5,742 nucleotides of DNA from Ruminococcaceae bacterium UBA7127 (lineage in GTDB: Bacteria > Bacillota > Clostridia > Oscillospirales > Acutalibacteraceae). The first letter of the stretch is position 1. Every line of letters starts with the position of its first letter. Positions 1 to 5,741 of the stretch are shown here, one piece after another. The notes beneath the pieces are model-generated. The model did no database searches and was not told where the DNA came from. It worked only from the letters and a program-made list of their open reading frames with translations. A program made the position numbers and the translations under genes. The stretch covers positions 3,316 to 9,057 of the forward strand of contig DKXL01000056.1 in the NCBI GenBank assembly GCA_002493005.1, read 5' to 3'.

Positions 1-1664
1 GATATAAGACCGATGTTAGGTCCTTCAGGAGTTTCGATAGGACACATACGACCGTAATGTGTATAGTGTACGTCACGAACCTCAAATCCTGCACGGTCAC
101 GCGAAAGACCGCCGGGACCAAGTGCTGACAAACGGCGCTTGTGAGTAAGCTCTGCAAGCGGATTTGTCTGATCCATAAACTGTGACAACGGCGAAGAACC
201 GAAGAACTCCTTAATTGCAGCAGTTACAGGACGAATATTAATAAGTGAATTAGGAGAAAGTGAGTCCATATCCTGAGACTGGGTTGTCATTCTCTCTCTT
301 ACAACTCTTTCAAGACGTGAGAAACCGATTCTGAACTGGTTTTGCAAAAGCTCGCCTACACAGCGAATTCTTCTGTTGCCCAAATGGTCGATATCATCTG
401 TGTTTCCAACACCGTGGGCAATACAGTTGAGATAGTTAATTGTTGCAAAAATATCATCGATAGTAATATGGTTCGGCACAAGCTCTGCATTGCGCTCTCT
501 GAGCATTTGCTTAAGCTCATCTTCATTTGATGCCGAATCAAGAATTTCGCAGAGAACATCAAAACGAACATTCTCTCTGATTTCACATTCAGCCTCAGCG
601 TCAAAGTCAACATAGCACTTTATGTCAACCATTCCGTTTGAGATAACCTTAACAATGGCGTCGTCTGCTGCCTTTACATATGCAACGCTTACACCTGCGT
701 TTTCAATTTCAAGAGCCTTTTCCTTTGTGATTTTTTCATCACGAAGCGCCATAACCTCACCTGTGCGGGGGTTAGCGATTGGCTCTGCAAGCACAGCGCC
801 GTCAAGACGGTTTGCTATGCCGAGCTTTTTGTTATATTTATATCTGCCGACACGTGACATATCATAACGGTTGGGGTCAAAGAACAAGTTATTAATATGA
901 GTCTGAGCACTGTCAACTGTAGGAGGCTCTGACGGACGGAGCTTTTTGTATACCTCAATAAGACCCTCTTCAACGTTAGAAGCCTGATCCTTTTCAATGG
1001 TAGCCTTTATTCTCTCGTCATCACCAAAGTACTCAAGAATCTCGGCGTCTGAACCAAGACCCAATGCTCTGATAAACGATGTTACGGGGAGCTTACGGTT
1101 CTTATCGATACGAACATAGAACACATCGTTTACGTCGGTTTCATATTCAAGCCAAGCACCACGGTTAGGAATTACCGTTGTTGAGTAAAGCTCCTTACCT
1201 GTCTTGTCGTGATCCATTTTATAGTAAACGCCGGGGCTTCTTACAAGCTGAGATACAATTACTCTTTCGGCACCGTTAATAACAAATGTGCCGCTTGGAG
1301 TCATCAGCGGAAAATCTCCCATAAATACGTTGCTCTCTTTTATTTCACCTGTCGATTTGTTGAGCAGGCGAGCAGTTACTCTGAGAGCCGCAGAATATGT
1401 GGCGTCACGCACTTTACATTCAATTACGCTGTAATTCGGATGATCCACATCAAGGGTATAGTCGATAAAATCAAGCACAAGATTGTCCTGATAATCGGTT
1501 ATCCCCGAAACATCCTTGAATACTTCCTTAAGGCCTTCCTCCAGGAACCATTTGTAGGACGCTTTCTGAATCTCAATAAGATTAGGCATCTCGATGACTT
1601 CTTCGATTTTGCCAAAGCTCATTCTCTCGGTGCTGCCAAGCTTTACGGGTTTGACATTAACCAT
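1..1664 (-). CDS. rpoB: DNA-directed RNA polymerase subunit beta, N-terminal part (truncated by window edge)
   Basis: This encodes the beta subunit of RNA polymerase, which with beta-prime forms the catalytic core and the rifampicin pocket. Reading the minus strand from ATG 1664-1662 gives 554 uninterrupted codons, roughly half of a Firmicute RpoB (about 1200 residues); the rest lies left of the window. The start MVNVKPVKLGSTERMSF follows AAGGAG at 1675-1680, nine to ten bases from the ATG. Recognisable segments include MPNLIEIQKASYKWFLEEG near the N-terminus, FDPNRYDMSRVGRYK near residues 258-272, the rifampicin cluster GSSPLSQFMDQ through THKRRLSALGPGG (residues 489-519), and MCPIETPEGPNIGLI at the visible end. 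The pocket residues equivalent to E. coli Q513, D516, H526, R529 and S531 are unchanged, but the position equivalent to Q510 is proline. No rplL gene lies upstream; the gene has its own promoter. Confidence 0.98.
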   Translation of the reverse strand, partial: MVNVKPVKLGSTERMSFGKIEEVIEMPNLIEIQKASYKWFLEEGLKEVFKDVSGITDYQDNLVLDFIDYTLDVDHPNYSVIECKVRDATYSAALRVTARLLNKSTGEIKESNVFMGDFPLMTPSGTFVINGAERVIVSQLVRSPGVYYKMDHDKTGKELYSTTVIPNRGAWLEYETDVNDVFYVRIDKNRKLPVTSFIRALGLGSDAEILEYFGDDERIKATIEKDQASNVEEGLIEVYKKLRPSEPPTVDSAQTHINNLFFDPNRYDMSRVGRYKYNKKLGIANRLDGAVLAEPIANPRTGEVMALRDEKITKEKALEIENAGVSVAYVKAADDAIVKVISNGMVDIKCYVDFDAEAECEIRENVRFDVLCEILDSASNEDELKQMLRERNAELVPNHITIDDIFATINYLNCIAHGVGNTDDIDHLGNRRIRCVGELLQNQFRIGFSRLERVVRERMTTQSQDMDSLSPNSLINIRPVTAAIKEFFGSSPLSQFMDQTNPLAELTHKRRLSALGPGGLSRDRAGFEVRDVHYTHYGRMCPIETPEGPNIGLI

Positions 1665-1674
1665 AGGCGTATCA

Positions 1675-1680
1675 CTCCTT
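1675..1680 (-). promoter_or_regulatory. rpoB ribosome binding site
   Basis: The minus strand reads AAGGAG here, followed by TGATACGCCT and then ATG. This is a near-perfect Shine-Dalgarno sequence at suitable spacing, and it decides the rpoB start at 1664. Confidence 0.85.
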
Positions 1681-1737
1681 AATAAATCTATGAAATAGGG
1701 CTAAAAGCGAACATAAAAAATTGTCATAAAAAAGCTC

Positions 1738-1766
1738 TTGACACTCAGGGATTTTTGTGCTAATAT
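1738..1766 (+). promoter_or_regulatory. Rightward promoter opposing rpoB
   Basis: TTGACA (1738-1743, perfect -35) is followed after 17 bases by TAATAT (1761-1766), which keeps the key T, A and final T of a -10. A TGC triplet directly before it makes an extended -10. Transcription would start near 1773, run rightward across the rpoB leader and promoter, and meet the terminator at 1928-1967. No usable reading frame with a ribosome binding site follows, so a non-coding product is more likely than a protein. Confidence 0.5.
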
Positions 1767-1841
1767 CCCTTTGTCGGAAGTGCTTTTTTAAAAATTTTTT
1801 CGTCCACTTCGGTACATATCCCCATTATGGTACATTTTACT

Positions 1842-1870
1842 ATTCTATAACTATTTTATCAAGAAGTCAA
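1842..1870 (-). promoter_or_regulatory. rpoB sigma-A promoter
   Basis: On the minus strand TTGACT (1865-1870) and TAGAAT (1842-1847) are separated by exactly 17 bases; each hexamer matches consensus at five of six positions. Transcription would start near 1835 and give an rpoB leader of about 170 nt. Just upstream, at about 1875-1902, is an A/T-tract region resembling an UP element, including the palindrome TTAAAAAA/TTTTTTAA (1881-1888 with 1895-1902, loop of six). The rightward RNA predicted from the promoter at 1738 would cross this element. Confidence 0.75.
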
Positions 1871-1927
1871 GGGGAATCTTTTAAAAAATTACAGTTTTTT
1901 AAGACATTTTTGAATATTTGCAAGTTT

Positions 1928-1967
1928 AATGCTCCAAAGGAATTAAAATCTGTTTGGAGCATTTTTT
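1928..1967 (+). terminator. Intrinsic terminator, rightward
   Basis: AATGCTCCAAA (1928-1938) pairs perfectly over 11 bp with TTTGGAGCATT (1953-1963), with a 14-base loop. T runs from 1962 to 1967 and T-rich sequence continues beyond. The T tract is only on the plus-strand side, because the minus strand continues AAACTTGC, so it should stop rightward transcription. No plus-strand protein gene precedes it, which points to the short RNA from the promoter at 1738. Confidence 0.75.
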
Positions 1968-1980
1968 CTGTTTAAAAAGC

Positions 1981-2300
1981 AACACCCGGATAAGTGTATG
2001 AATTGTGCTGCGCAGTATAATTCTTATAGAGCAATATTTAAAGTTGTATACTCGTCCTATTCATCTGAACTGTAAATTAGGAATTAGTATAATGATAAAG
2101 CTGAAATGTGCGAACTCTTTGATGTTATGTTGTCATTTCTGGAATTTGCAATCATAATATTCCGATAACAATGAATCCGATAAAACTATCTAAGAAATAA
2201 GAATCAGTCGCAATTTTCTTGCTTTTTGATTATAATTTAGAAAAAACGCACAAAGTATTTATATAACTTTGTTTGTTTTACCATAGCAATATTTCAAATA
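1981..2300. other. AT-rich intergenic stretch without a gene
   Basis: I see no supported gene. The longest short frame with an ATG (1998-2075, 25 codons) lacks a ribosome binding site. The stretch contains a direct repeat TCCGATAA at 2161-2168 and 2176-2183 (period 15), a weak GGAAT/ATTCC inverted repeat near 2140-2165, and an isolated TATAAT at 2231-2236 with no good -35 at standard spacing. Confidence 0.5.
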
Positions 2301-2303
2301 AAA

Positions 2304-2312
2304 TGATATAAT
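2304..2312 (+). promoter_or_regulatory. Extended -10 promoter for the kinase-epimerase operon
   Basis: TGATATAAT at 2304-2312 is a perfect TATAAT with an extended TGn motif. The -35 region at 2284-2289 (TAGCAA) is poor, as is common for extended -10 promoters. The predicted start near 2319 leaves a leader of about 38 nt before the ATG at 2357. Confidence 0.6.
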
Positions 2313-2356
2313 ATTTATATATCGATAATGTAATAATGCATTAACAGGAGCAATTT

Positions 2357-3076
2357 ATGCCAATATATAGAATTGCAGATTTGAATATATTGATAGAGCC
2401 GTTATACGACAGCACTCTTGAACGTCTGAAACCATATATAACAGACCGTACCGACTATGATTTTAAAATCAAAGTAACGCAAAATGACTTAAATGATTTT
2501 TGTACACACAGTTCATCCGACTCTTCCCCTCAGTCAGCCGAAAACCCGTTTATTCTGACTCAGATATGTGAAAAAACGCTTAAATTTTACAACGGATTTT
2601 TCTTTCATTCGTCGTCACTTATGCTTGACGGCGAAGCGTATGTGTTCTCCGCCCCAAGCGGAACAGGAAAATCTACTCATACTGCTCTATGGCGCAAGCT
2701 CTTTGGCAATCGTGTAACGATGATTAACGATGACAAGCCCATAATTCGCAAAAACGGCGATAAATTCTATATTTACGGAACTCCTTGGATGGGCAAAGCA
2801 GACATTGGAAACAATATAAGCGCCCCCATAAAGGCTGTATATATCCTACAGAGGGGAACCGAGAATATTGCCCGCAGAGTTGAACCGGGCAAGGTTTTTA
2901 AGCAACTTTTATCAGCGACCGTTATGCCCGCTGATAAAGAAAATATGTCAACGCTTCTTGGGCTGCTTGACGAATTTTTCAGCACCACTCCGCTGTTTCT
3001 TTTGACGTGCAACACCGATGATGACGCAGTAGAAACGGCTTACAGTGCCGCAAATAACTTAGCAAAAAGGAACTGA
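2357..3076 (+). CDS. HPr-kinase-like P-loop protein (small-molecule or protein kinase of unknown target)
   Basis: This 239-residue soluble protein starts at ATG 2357 behind AGGAG (2346-2350, six bases away). Residues 84-97 (HSSSLMLDGEAYVF) lead into a Walker A loop SAPSGTGKST at 98-107. VTMINDDKPIIR at 120-131 supplies the acidic pair D125-D126, in the place of the ADD motif of HPr kinase/phosphorylase. YGTPWMGK follows at 140-147. This order matches the compact HprK-like/PEPCK-fold ATP-binding proteins of Firmicutes, relatives of which phosphorylate lasso-peptide precursors. True HprK is longer, has an extra N-terminal domain and a different GxSGxGKSE loop, so I do not call hprK. The stop is four bases before the epimerase gene, so the two are probably cotranscribed. 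The substrate cannot be read from the sequence. Confidence 0.8.
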   Translation: MPIYRIADLNILIEPLYDSTLERLKPYITDRTDYDFKIKVTQNDLNDFCTHSSSDSSPQSAENPFILTQICEKTLKFYNGFFFHSSSLMLDGEAYVFSAPSGTGKSTHTALWRKLFGNRVTMINDDKPIIRKNGDKFYIYGTPWMGKADIGNNISAPIKAVYILQRGTENIARRVEPGKVFKQLLSATVMPADKENMSTLLGLLDEFFSTTPLFLLTCNTDDDAVETAYSAANNLAKRN

Positions 3077-3080
3077 CCAT

Positions 3081-3935
3081 ATGAATTTCCAGCATGTAGT
3101 ATCTGTTGACAATATGCGCAAAAGCGATGCAGCCGCCATCGCCAAGCACTTTACCTCTGCCGAGCTTATGCACAAAGCGGCAATGGGTATTTTTAACGCC
3201 GTCAAGTTTATCGGCAAGGTTGCAATAGTCTGTGGCAAGGGCAACAACGGCGGTGACGGTTATGCGCTTGCTTGTATACTTTGTAAAAACGGCATAACAC
3301 CCGCTATCTATCGTGTGTCTGACAGCTTTTCAAACGACGGACTTTATTATTATAAAACCGCAATCTCTCTGGGAGCTATGGAACAGCCCCTTTCAACAGC
3401 ACAAAACTTTACAGGATATGACATAGTTGTTGACTGTCTGTTGGGCACAGGCTTTTCGGGCAGTGTAGACGGCAAAATGCTTGAAGCCATTGAACAAATA
3501 AACTCCTCAAACGCCTACATCATAAGCGCCGATATAAACAGCGGCATAAACGGCGACACAGGAATTGCCGATATTGCCGTTAACTCCGATTTGACGGTTT
3601 CTATCGGAGCATTTAAAACCGGACTATTTCTGAACGACGCAGCGTATTATATTGGCTCAATGGTAAACGCCGATATCAGAATCGAACTTATAAATGAGGA
3701 ATACAAGCTGATTGACTATTCTTTGTTGCATATGTTTGAGGGATATAACTCCGAGATTATGACCACTGAGGAATTTTTCAGCCGCTATGGCTGTTCTCCC
3801 AAAAATTGCAGCATTGTGCAATGCATTGCGAGGCTGAGCGCCGATGAACGTAAAACCTTTGTTGTTAAAACCGAACATTCAGCCGTTATTGCTGATTTAA
3901 AATATATATACTTTTGCGCTGATTACATCCGATAG
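3081..3935 (+). CDS. nnrE: NAD(P)H-hydrate epimerase (YjeF_N domain) with atypical C-terminal tail
   Basis: The YjeF_N domain interconverts the R and S epimers of hydrated NAD(P)H so that a partner dehydratase can restore the cofactor. Of 284 residues, about 1-205 fit this fold: the GKGNNGGDGYALA nucleotide-binding loop at 52-64, VDCLLGTGFSG at 117-127, SADINSGINGDTG at 149-161 with the likely catalytic D151, then SDLTVSIGAFKTGLFL at 169-184. The classic DIPSG motif reads DINSG, a form I recall from other clostridial members. The NnrD (ribokinase-fold) dehydratase half that is often fused is not present as an intact domain; residues 226-284 are an extra tail with faint resemblance to part of it. 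The ATG at 3081 is served by AAAAAGGAA inside the end of the kinase gene, indicating translation from the same transcript. Confidence 0.88.
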   Translation: MNFQHVVSVDNMRKSDAAAIAKHFTSAELMHKAAMGIFNAVKFIGKVAIVCGKGNNGGDGYALACILCKNGITPAIYRVSDSFSNDGLYYYKTAISLGAMEQPLSTAQNFTGYDIVVDCLLGTGFSGSVDGKMLEAIEQINSSNAYIISADINSGINGDTGIADIAVNSDLTVSIGAFKTGLFLNDAAYYIGSMVNADIRIELINEEYKLIDYSLLHMFEGYNSEIMTTEEFFSRYGCSPKNCSIVQCIARLSADERKTFVVKTEHSAVIADLKYIYFCADYIR

Positions 3936-3962
3936 GGTAATATCATAGAATTGAATTACCCT
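3934..3962 (+). repeat. Inverted repeat AGGGTAAT/ATTACCCT overlapping the nnrE stop
   Basis: AGGGTAAT (3934-3941) and ATTACCCT (3955-3962) form a perfect 8-bp stem with a 13-base loop, overlapping the last two bases of the TAG stop. There is no T tract after it, so it is not an ordinary terminator. A third AGGGTAAT, in direct orientation, lies at 3983-3990 over the downstream ribosome binding site. It could be an operator, an RNA processing or stability hairpin, or a switch between alternative pairings. Confidence 0.5.
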
Positions 3963-3994
3963 GAAATCCAACTCGGTTAAAGAGGGTAATGATA

Positions 3995-4828
3995 ATGAAG
4001 TATAAGCAGATTCTTCCAACGCCCCGCAAATATTATGATGCAGCAATCTATCGCTATCCACAGCAAAGTGAAATTTTTGATTTGCCGTTACGCTGGCATT
4101 TCGCCTATGAAATCATTTACATAAACAAAGGCAGTATCAACCTTAACAAGCTTGATACCGTATGTCATTTGTCAGAAAACGACTTGTATTTTCTCAACAG
4201 CCAAGAAGTTCATTCATACACAGATATTTCGGCAGACGCTGAATTTATTGTTATAAATATTTTTGAAAGGACTTTAACTCCATTCCTTAACAACCGTCAG
4301 AAAACGCCGACCTTCAAAAATCCTGAGGGCAAATCCAGAGATATGATTATTAAATCATTAGCTGCAATTAACAATTATGACGATCTTGATGACAGGTTGA
4401 CGAGTATGAGAATAAAAGCCATTCTGTATAATGTGGTTTACTATCTATTTAAAGATTGTCTGGATATGAGCATATCTTATATTTACGGCTCTGAATCTGA
4501 CGACTTTGACTGTGCAAAAAGTGCGATTATTTACATCAATAACAACTTCCAAAAGGATATTACACTGAAAGATATTTCAAGTTATGTCGGAATGACGCCT
4601 GCGCACTTTTCAAAGTATTTTAAAGACAAAACAACAGAAACTTTTTCAAAATATCTGCGGCGTATTCGCCTTGAGCACGCTATTGATGACATAAAAAATA
4701 ACGGCTGCACAGTAAAAGCCGCCGCTATGAAAAACGGATTTCCAAATGTAAACTCACTTATCGTCACCTGCAAAGCGGAATACGGACGCACACCAATCGA
4801 GATTAAAAATTTGAATTTGGATATTTAA
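3995..4828 (+). CDS. AraC-family transcriptional regulator
   Basis: This is a 277-residue DNA-binding regulator. The N-terminal part (about 25-95) looks like the cupin-like AraC effector-binding domain, with LRWHFAYEIIYINKGSI and the LSENDLYFLNSQEVHSY segment. The C-terminal hundred residues are the paired helix-turn-helix domain: the first HTH ITLKDISSYVGMTPAHFSKYFK at about 189-210, and the second in the NGCTVKAAAMKNGF to YGRTP region at about 236-267. The second HTH lacks the usual GF-x-(5)-FxxxFK pattern and reads VNSLIVTCKAEYG. I chose ATG 3995 over ATG 3989 because AGAGGG (3981-3986) is eight bases from the former and only two from the latter. It sits 59 bp after nnrE in the same direction, so it may be in that operon. 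Its ligand is unknown. Confidence 0.88.
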   Translation: MKYKQILPTPRKYYDAAIYRYPQQSEIFDLPLRWHFAYEIIYINKGSINLNKLDTVCHLSENDLYFLNSQEVHSYTDISADAEFIVINIFERTLTPFLNNRQKTPTFKNPEGKSRDMIIKSLAAINNYDDLDDRLTSMRIKAILYNVVYYLFKDCLDMSISYIYGSESDDFDCAKSAIIYINNNFQKDITLKDISSYVGMTPAHFSKYFKDKTTETFSKYLRRIRLEHAIDDIKNNGCTVKAAAMKNGFPNVNSLIVTCKAEYGRTPIEIKNLNLDI

Positions 4829-4843
4829 TAAGCTATGTTATAT

Positions 4844-4887
4844 AAACAGTCGGGTTAGCTACTGCGGAGCACTCGATTGTTTTTTTT
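4844..4887 (+). terminator. Intrinsic terminator after the AraC-family gene
   Basis: AAACAGTCG (4844-4852) pairs with CGATTGTTT (4874-4882) over 9 bp including one G-U pair. The loop is 21 bases and may hold a small GCT/AGC helix. Eight T residues run from 4880 to 4887. It lies just after the AraC stop and closes the upstream operon. Confidence 0.7.
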
Positions 4888-4921
4888 CACCGTCTTTTAT
4901 TCAATATTGCGAAAATGTTTA

Positions 4922-4950
4922 TTGCTCATTTTTAATACATATGATAAAAT
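4922..4950 (+). promoter_or_regulatory. Promoter of the zinc-ribbon membrane protein gene
   Basis: TTGCTC (4922-4927) and TAAAAT (4945-4950) are 17 bases apart, and TGA directly before the -10 makes an extended -10, in the same style as the kinase operon promoter. The predicted start near 4957 gives a very short leader, with the ribosome binding site AAAGGGTGA at 4959-4967. Confidence 0.6.
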
Positions 4951-4972
4951 AACAACTGAAAGGGTGAATCAT

Positions 4973-5389
4973 ATGAGAAACTTGATGCAAAAATTTATGA
5001 TTTTTATGCAGGGCAGATACGGTACCGACAAGCTCAATCACTCGCTTTTCGTACTGTTTTTGGTGCTGTGGCTTGTAAATATTTTTGTATTTAATCGAAC
5101 TGCTTCTCTGATTATCTATATTGTTGAGCTAATTATTTTAGGCTTAATCATATTTCGCTCGCTTTCACGAAACATTGTTGCCCGAAGTGCCGAAAACCGA
5201 AAGTTTTTGCCGATTTACAATGCTGTGACAGGTTGGTTTAAGCTGACATACAAAAAAATCAAAGACCGCAAATATTACAGATATATCAAATGCCCCGTGT
5301 GCAAGGCTCAGCTGAGGGTAAAGAACAAAAAAGGCAAGCACACCGTCAGATGTCCACGCTGTGGCAGTGAATTTGACAAAACAATTTAA
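4973..5389 (+). CDS. Two-pass membrane protein with C-terminal zinc ribbon, function unknown
   Basis: This 138-residue protein begins at ATG 4973, six bases after AAAGGGTG. An in-frame TTG at 4877 would add 32 residues but lies inside the upstream terminator and has no ribosome binding site. Order along the chain: a basic N-terminus with FMQGRYGTDKLN at 11-22, a hydrophobic segment at about 24-40, a second at about 45-62, a basic linker (residues 65-106) with KKIKDRKYYRYIK, then CPVC (107-110) and CPRC (127-130) forming a four-cysteine zinc ribbon. The two segments form a short hairpin, so both ends should be on the same side, probably the cytoplasm given the basic flanks. The architecture matches a small family I recall from Clostridia with no assigned function. 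It is monocistronic by its flanking signals. Confidence 0.85.
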   Translation: MRNLMQKFMIFMQGRYGTDKLNHSLFVLFLVLWLVNIFVFNRTASLIIYIVELIILGLIIFRSLSRNIVARSAENRKFLPIYNAVTGWFKLTYKKIKDRKYYRYIKCPVCKAQLRVKNKKGKHTVRCPRCGSEFDKTI

Positions 5390-5532
5390 ATGCATACAGA
5401 GTATGGCATAAATTCAAATAATGCCGCCAAATTTGCAATTAACAATCTTGGTCTGGAGATTGCAATGTACAATTCCAGCAGATAGTATATATAAATTAGT
5501 TGCCCGATAATAAATTTTCATCTCAGACGACC
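5390..5532. other. Intergenic stretch with no supported gene
   Basis: A 31-codon frame opens with ATG at 5390, directly abutting the preceding TAA, and ends with TAG at 5485, but it has no ribosome binding site and no recognisable product. Two weak alternative hairpins are visible: TTGCAAT with ATTGCAA, and the nested CAATCT with AGATTG, near 5434-5465. No T-tract terminator follows the zinc-ribbon gene. Confidence 0.45.
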
Positions 5533-5589
5533 AATGATCGCCCCTACGACTTAAAATTGTGCACACCCTAAGAGGTAGGGGCGATTATT
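5533..5589. repeat. Long inverted repeat, probable interspersed repeat element
   Basis: ATCGCCCCTAC (5537-5547) is perfectly complementary to GTAGGGGCGAT (5575-5585), and the stem extends to 15 bp (5533-5547 with 5575-5589) through one G-U pair, around a 27-base loop. Each end is itself palindromic: 5579-5587 mirrors 5589-5597 with one mismatch. There is no T tract, so it is not a standard terminator, though it may stabilise the end of the zinc-ribbon transcript. Short GGGGCGAT palindromes of this kind resemble dispersed intergenic repeats in clostridial genomes; that is recollection, not a search. Confidence 0.6.
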
Positions 5590-5689
5590 AATCTCCCGAT
5601 ATGAACTTACTGTCGGGAAAATATGTTTTATAATATATCAACACTTCTCTGCCCGACCGTTTTCGAGCAATTTCCCATAAAGCAAGAAA

Positions 5690-5741
5690 GCGCGCGCACC
5701 TAGTGCGTCCGCTTTCGCATAGCCATCGCTCGTGCGCGCGC
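5690..5741. repeat. GC-rich inverted repeat at the right edge
   Basis: GCGCGCGCAC (5690-5699) and GTGCGCGCGC (5732-5741) are perfect 10-bp inverted copies around 32 bases that contain a nested TGCG/CGCA. The composition is sharply more GC-rich than the AT-rich neighbours. Minus-strand frames are open here: one of 34 codons from 5742 ending in TGA at 5638, and one of 50 codons from 5740 ending in TAA at 5588. This could be an interspersed repeat, the end of a mobile element, or the 3' end of a minus-strand gene; the window edge prevents a decision. Confidence 0.5.

Larger units (their letters stand above)
1665..1835 (-). promoter_or_regulatory. rpoB 5' leader
   Basis: This is the inferred untranslated leader between the predicted start site and the rpoB ATG. 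It can form a hairpin of GGGAT with ATCCC (AGGGAT at 1747-1752 and ATCCCT at 1765-1770 on the plus strand), and GAAGTG/CACTTC arms at 1777-1782 and 1805-1810. I see no clear intrinsic terminator in the leftward direction and do not recognise a known ribosomal-protein autoregulatory motif, so any attenuation role is unproven. Confidence 0.45.
1773..1968 (+). ncRNA. Predicted ~200-nt RNA antisense to the rpoB promoter and leader start
   Basis: This is an inferred transcript bounded by a TTGACA-17-TGCTAATAT promoter and an 11-bp-stem intrinsic terminator with a six-T tract. It overlaps the first ~60 nt of the rpoB leader in antisense and passes over the rpoB -10 and -35. A 72-codon frame starts with GTG at 1757, but that codon is inside the promoter and lacks a ribosome binding site, and the peptide resembles nothing I recognise. 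The sequence does not resemble 6S, SRP, tmRNA or RNase P RNA. Existence is inferred from signals only. Confidence 0.35.

Noticed and set aside
1209..1682. 157-codon plus-strand frame opposite rpoB
   Set aside because: It is wholly antisense to clearly conserved rpoB codons, has no ribosome binding site, and its product has no recognisable domain. The same holds for the plus-strand frames at 342-530 and 622-867.
1757..1975. 72-codon plus-strand frame in the rpoB upstream region
   Set aside because: Its first start codon lies inside the predicted promoter and has no ribosome binding site; the frame runs through AT-rich DNA and the terminator stem, and the peptide looks like translated noncoding sequence.
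1998..2075. 25-codon frame in the intergenic region
   Set aside because: No ribosome binding site and no promoter at suitable distance; the product is not recognisable.
2231..2236. TATAAT as a second promoter for the kinase operon
   Set aside because: No hexamer close to TTGACA occurs 16-18 bases upstream and there is no TGn directly before it; in AT-rich DNA an isolated TATAAT is expected by chance.
4877..4972. 32-codon N-terminal extension of the zinc-ribbon protein from TTG 4877
   Set aside because: The TTG lies in the terminator of the preceding gene and upstream of the gene's own promoter, while ATG 4973 has a good ribosome binding site.
5390..5485. 31-codon frame whose ATG touches the zinc-ribbon gene stop
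   Set aside because: Stop-start adjacency is attractive for coupled translation, but there is no ribosome binding site, no recognisable sequence feature and no conservation evidence available.
5690..5741. CRISPR-like repeat or tRNA gene at the right edge
   Set aside because: There is only one inverted pair with no regularly spaced direct repeats, and no cloverleaf with a T-arm GTTC motif can be formed.
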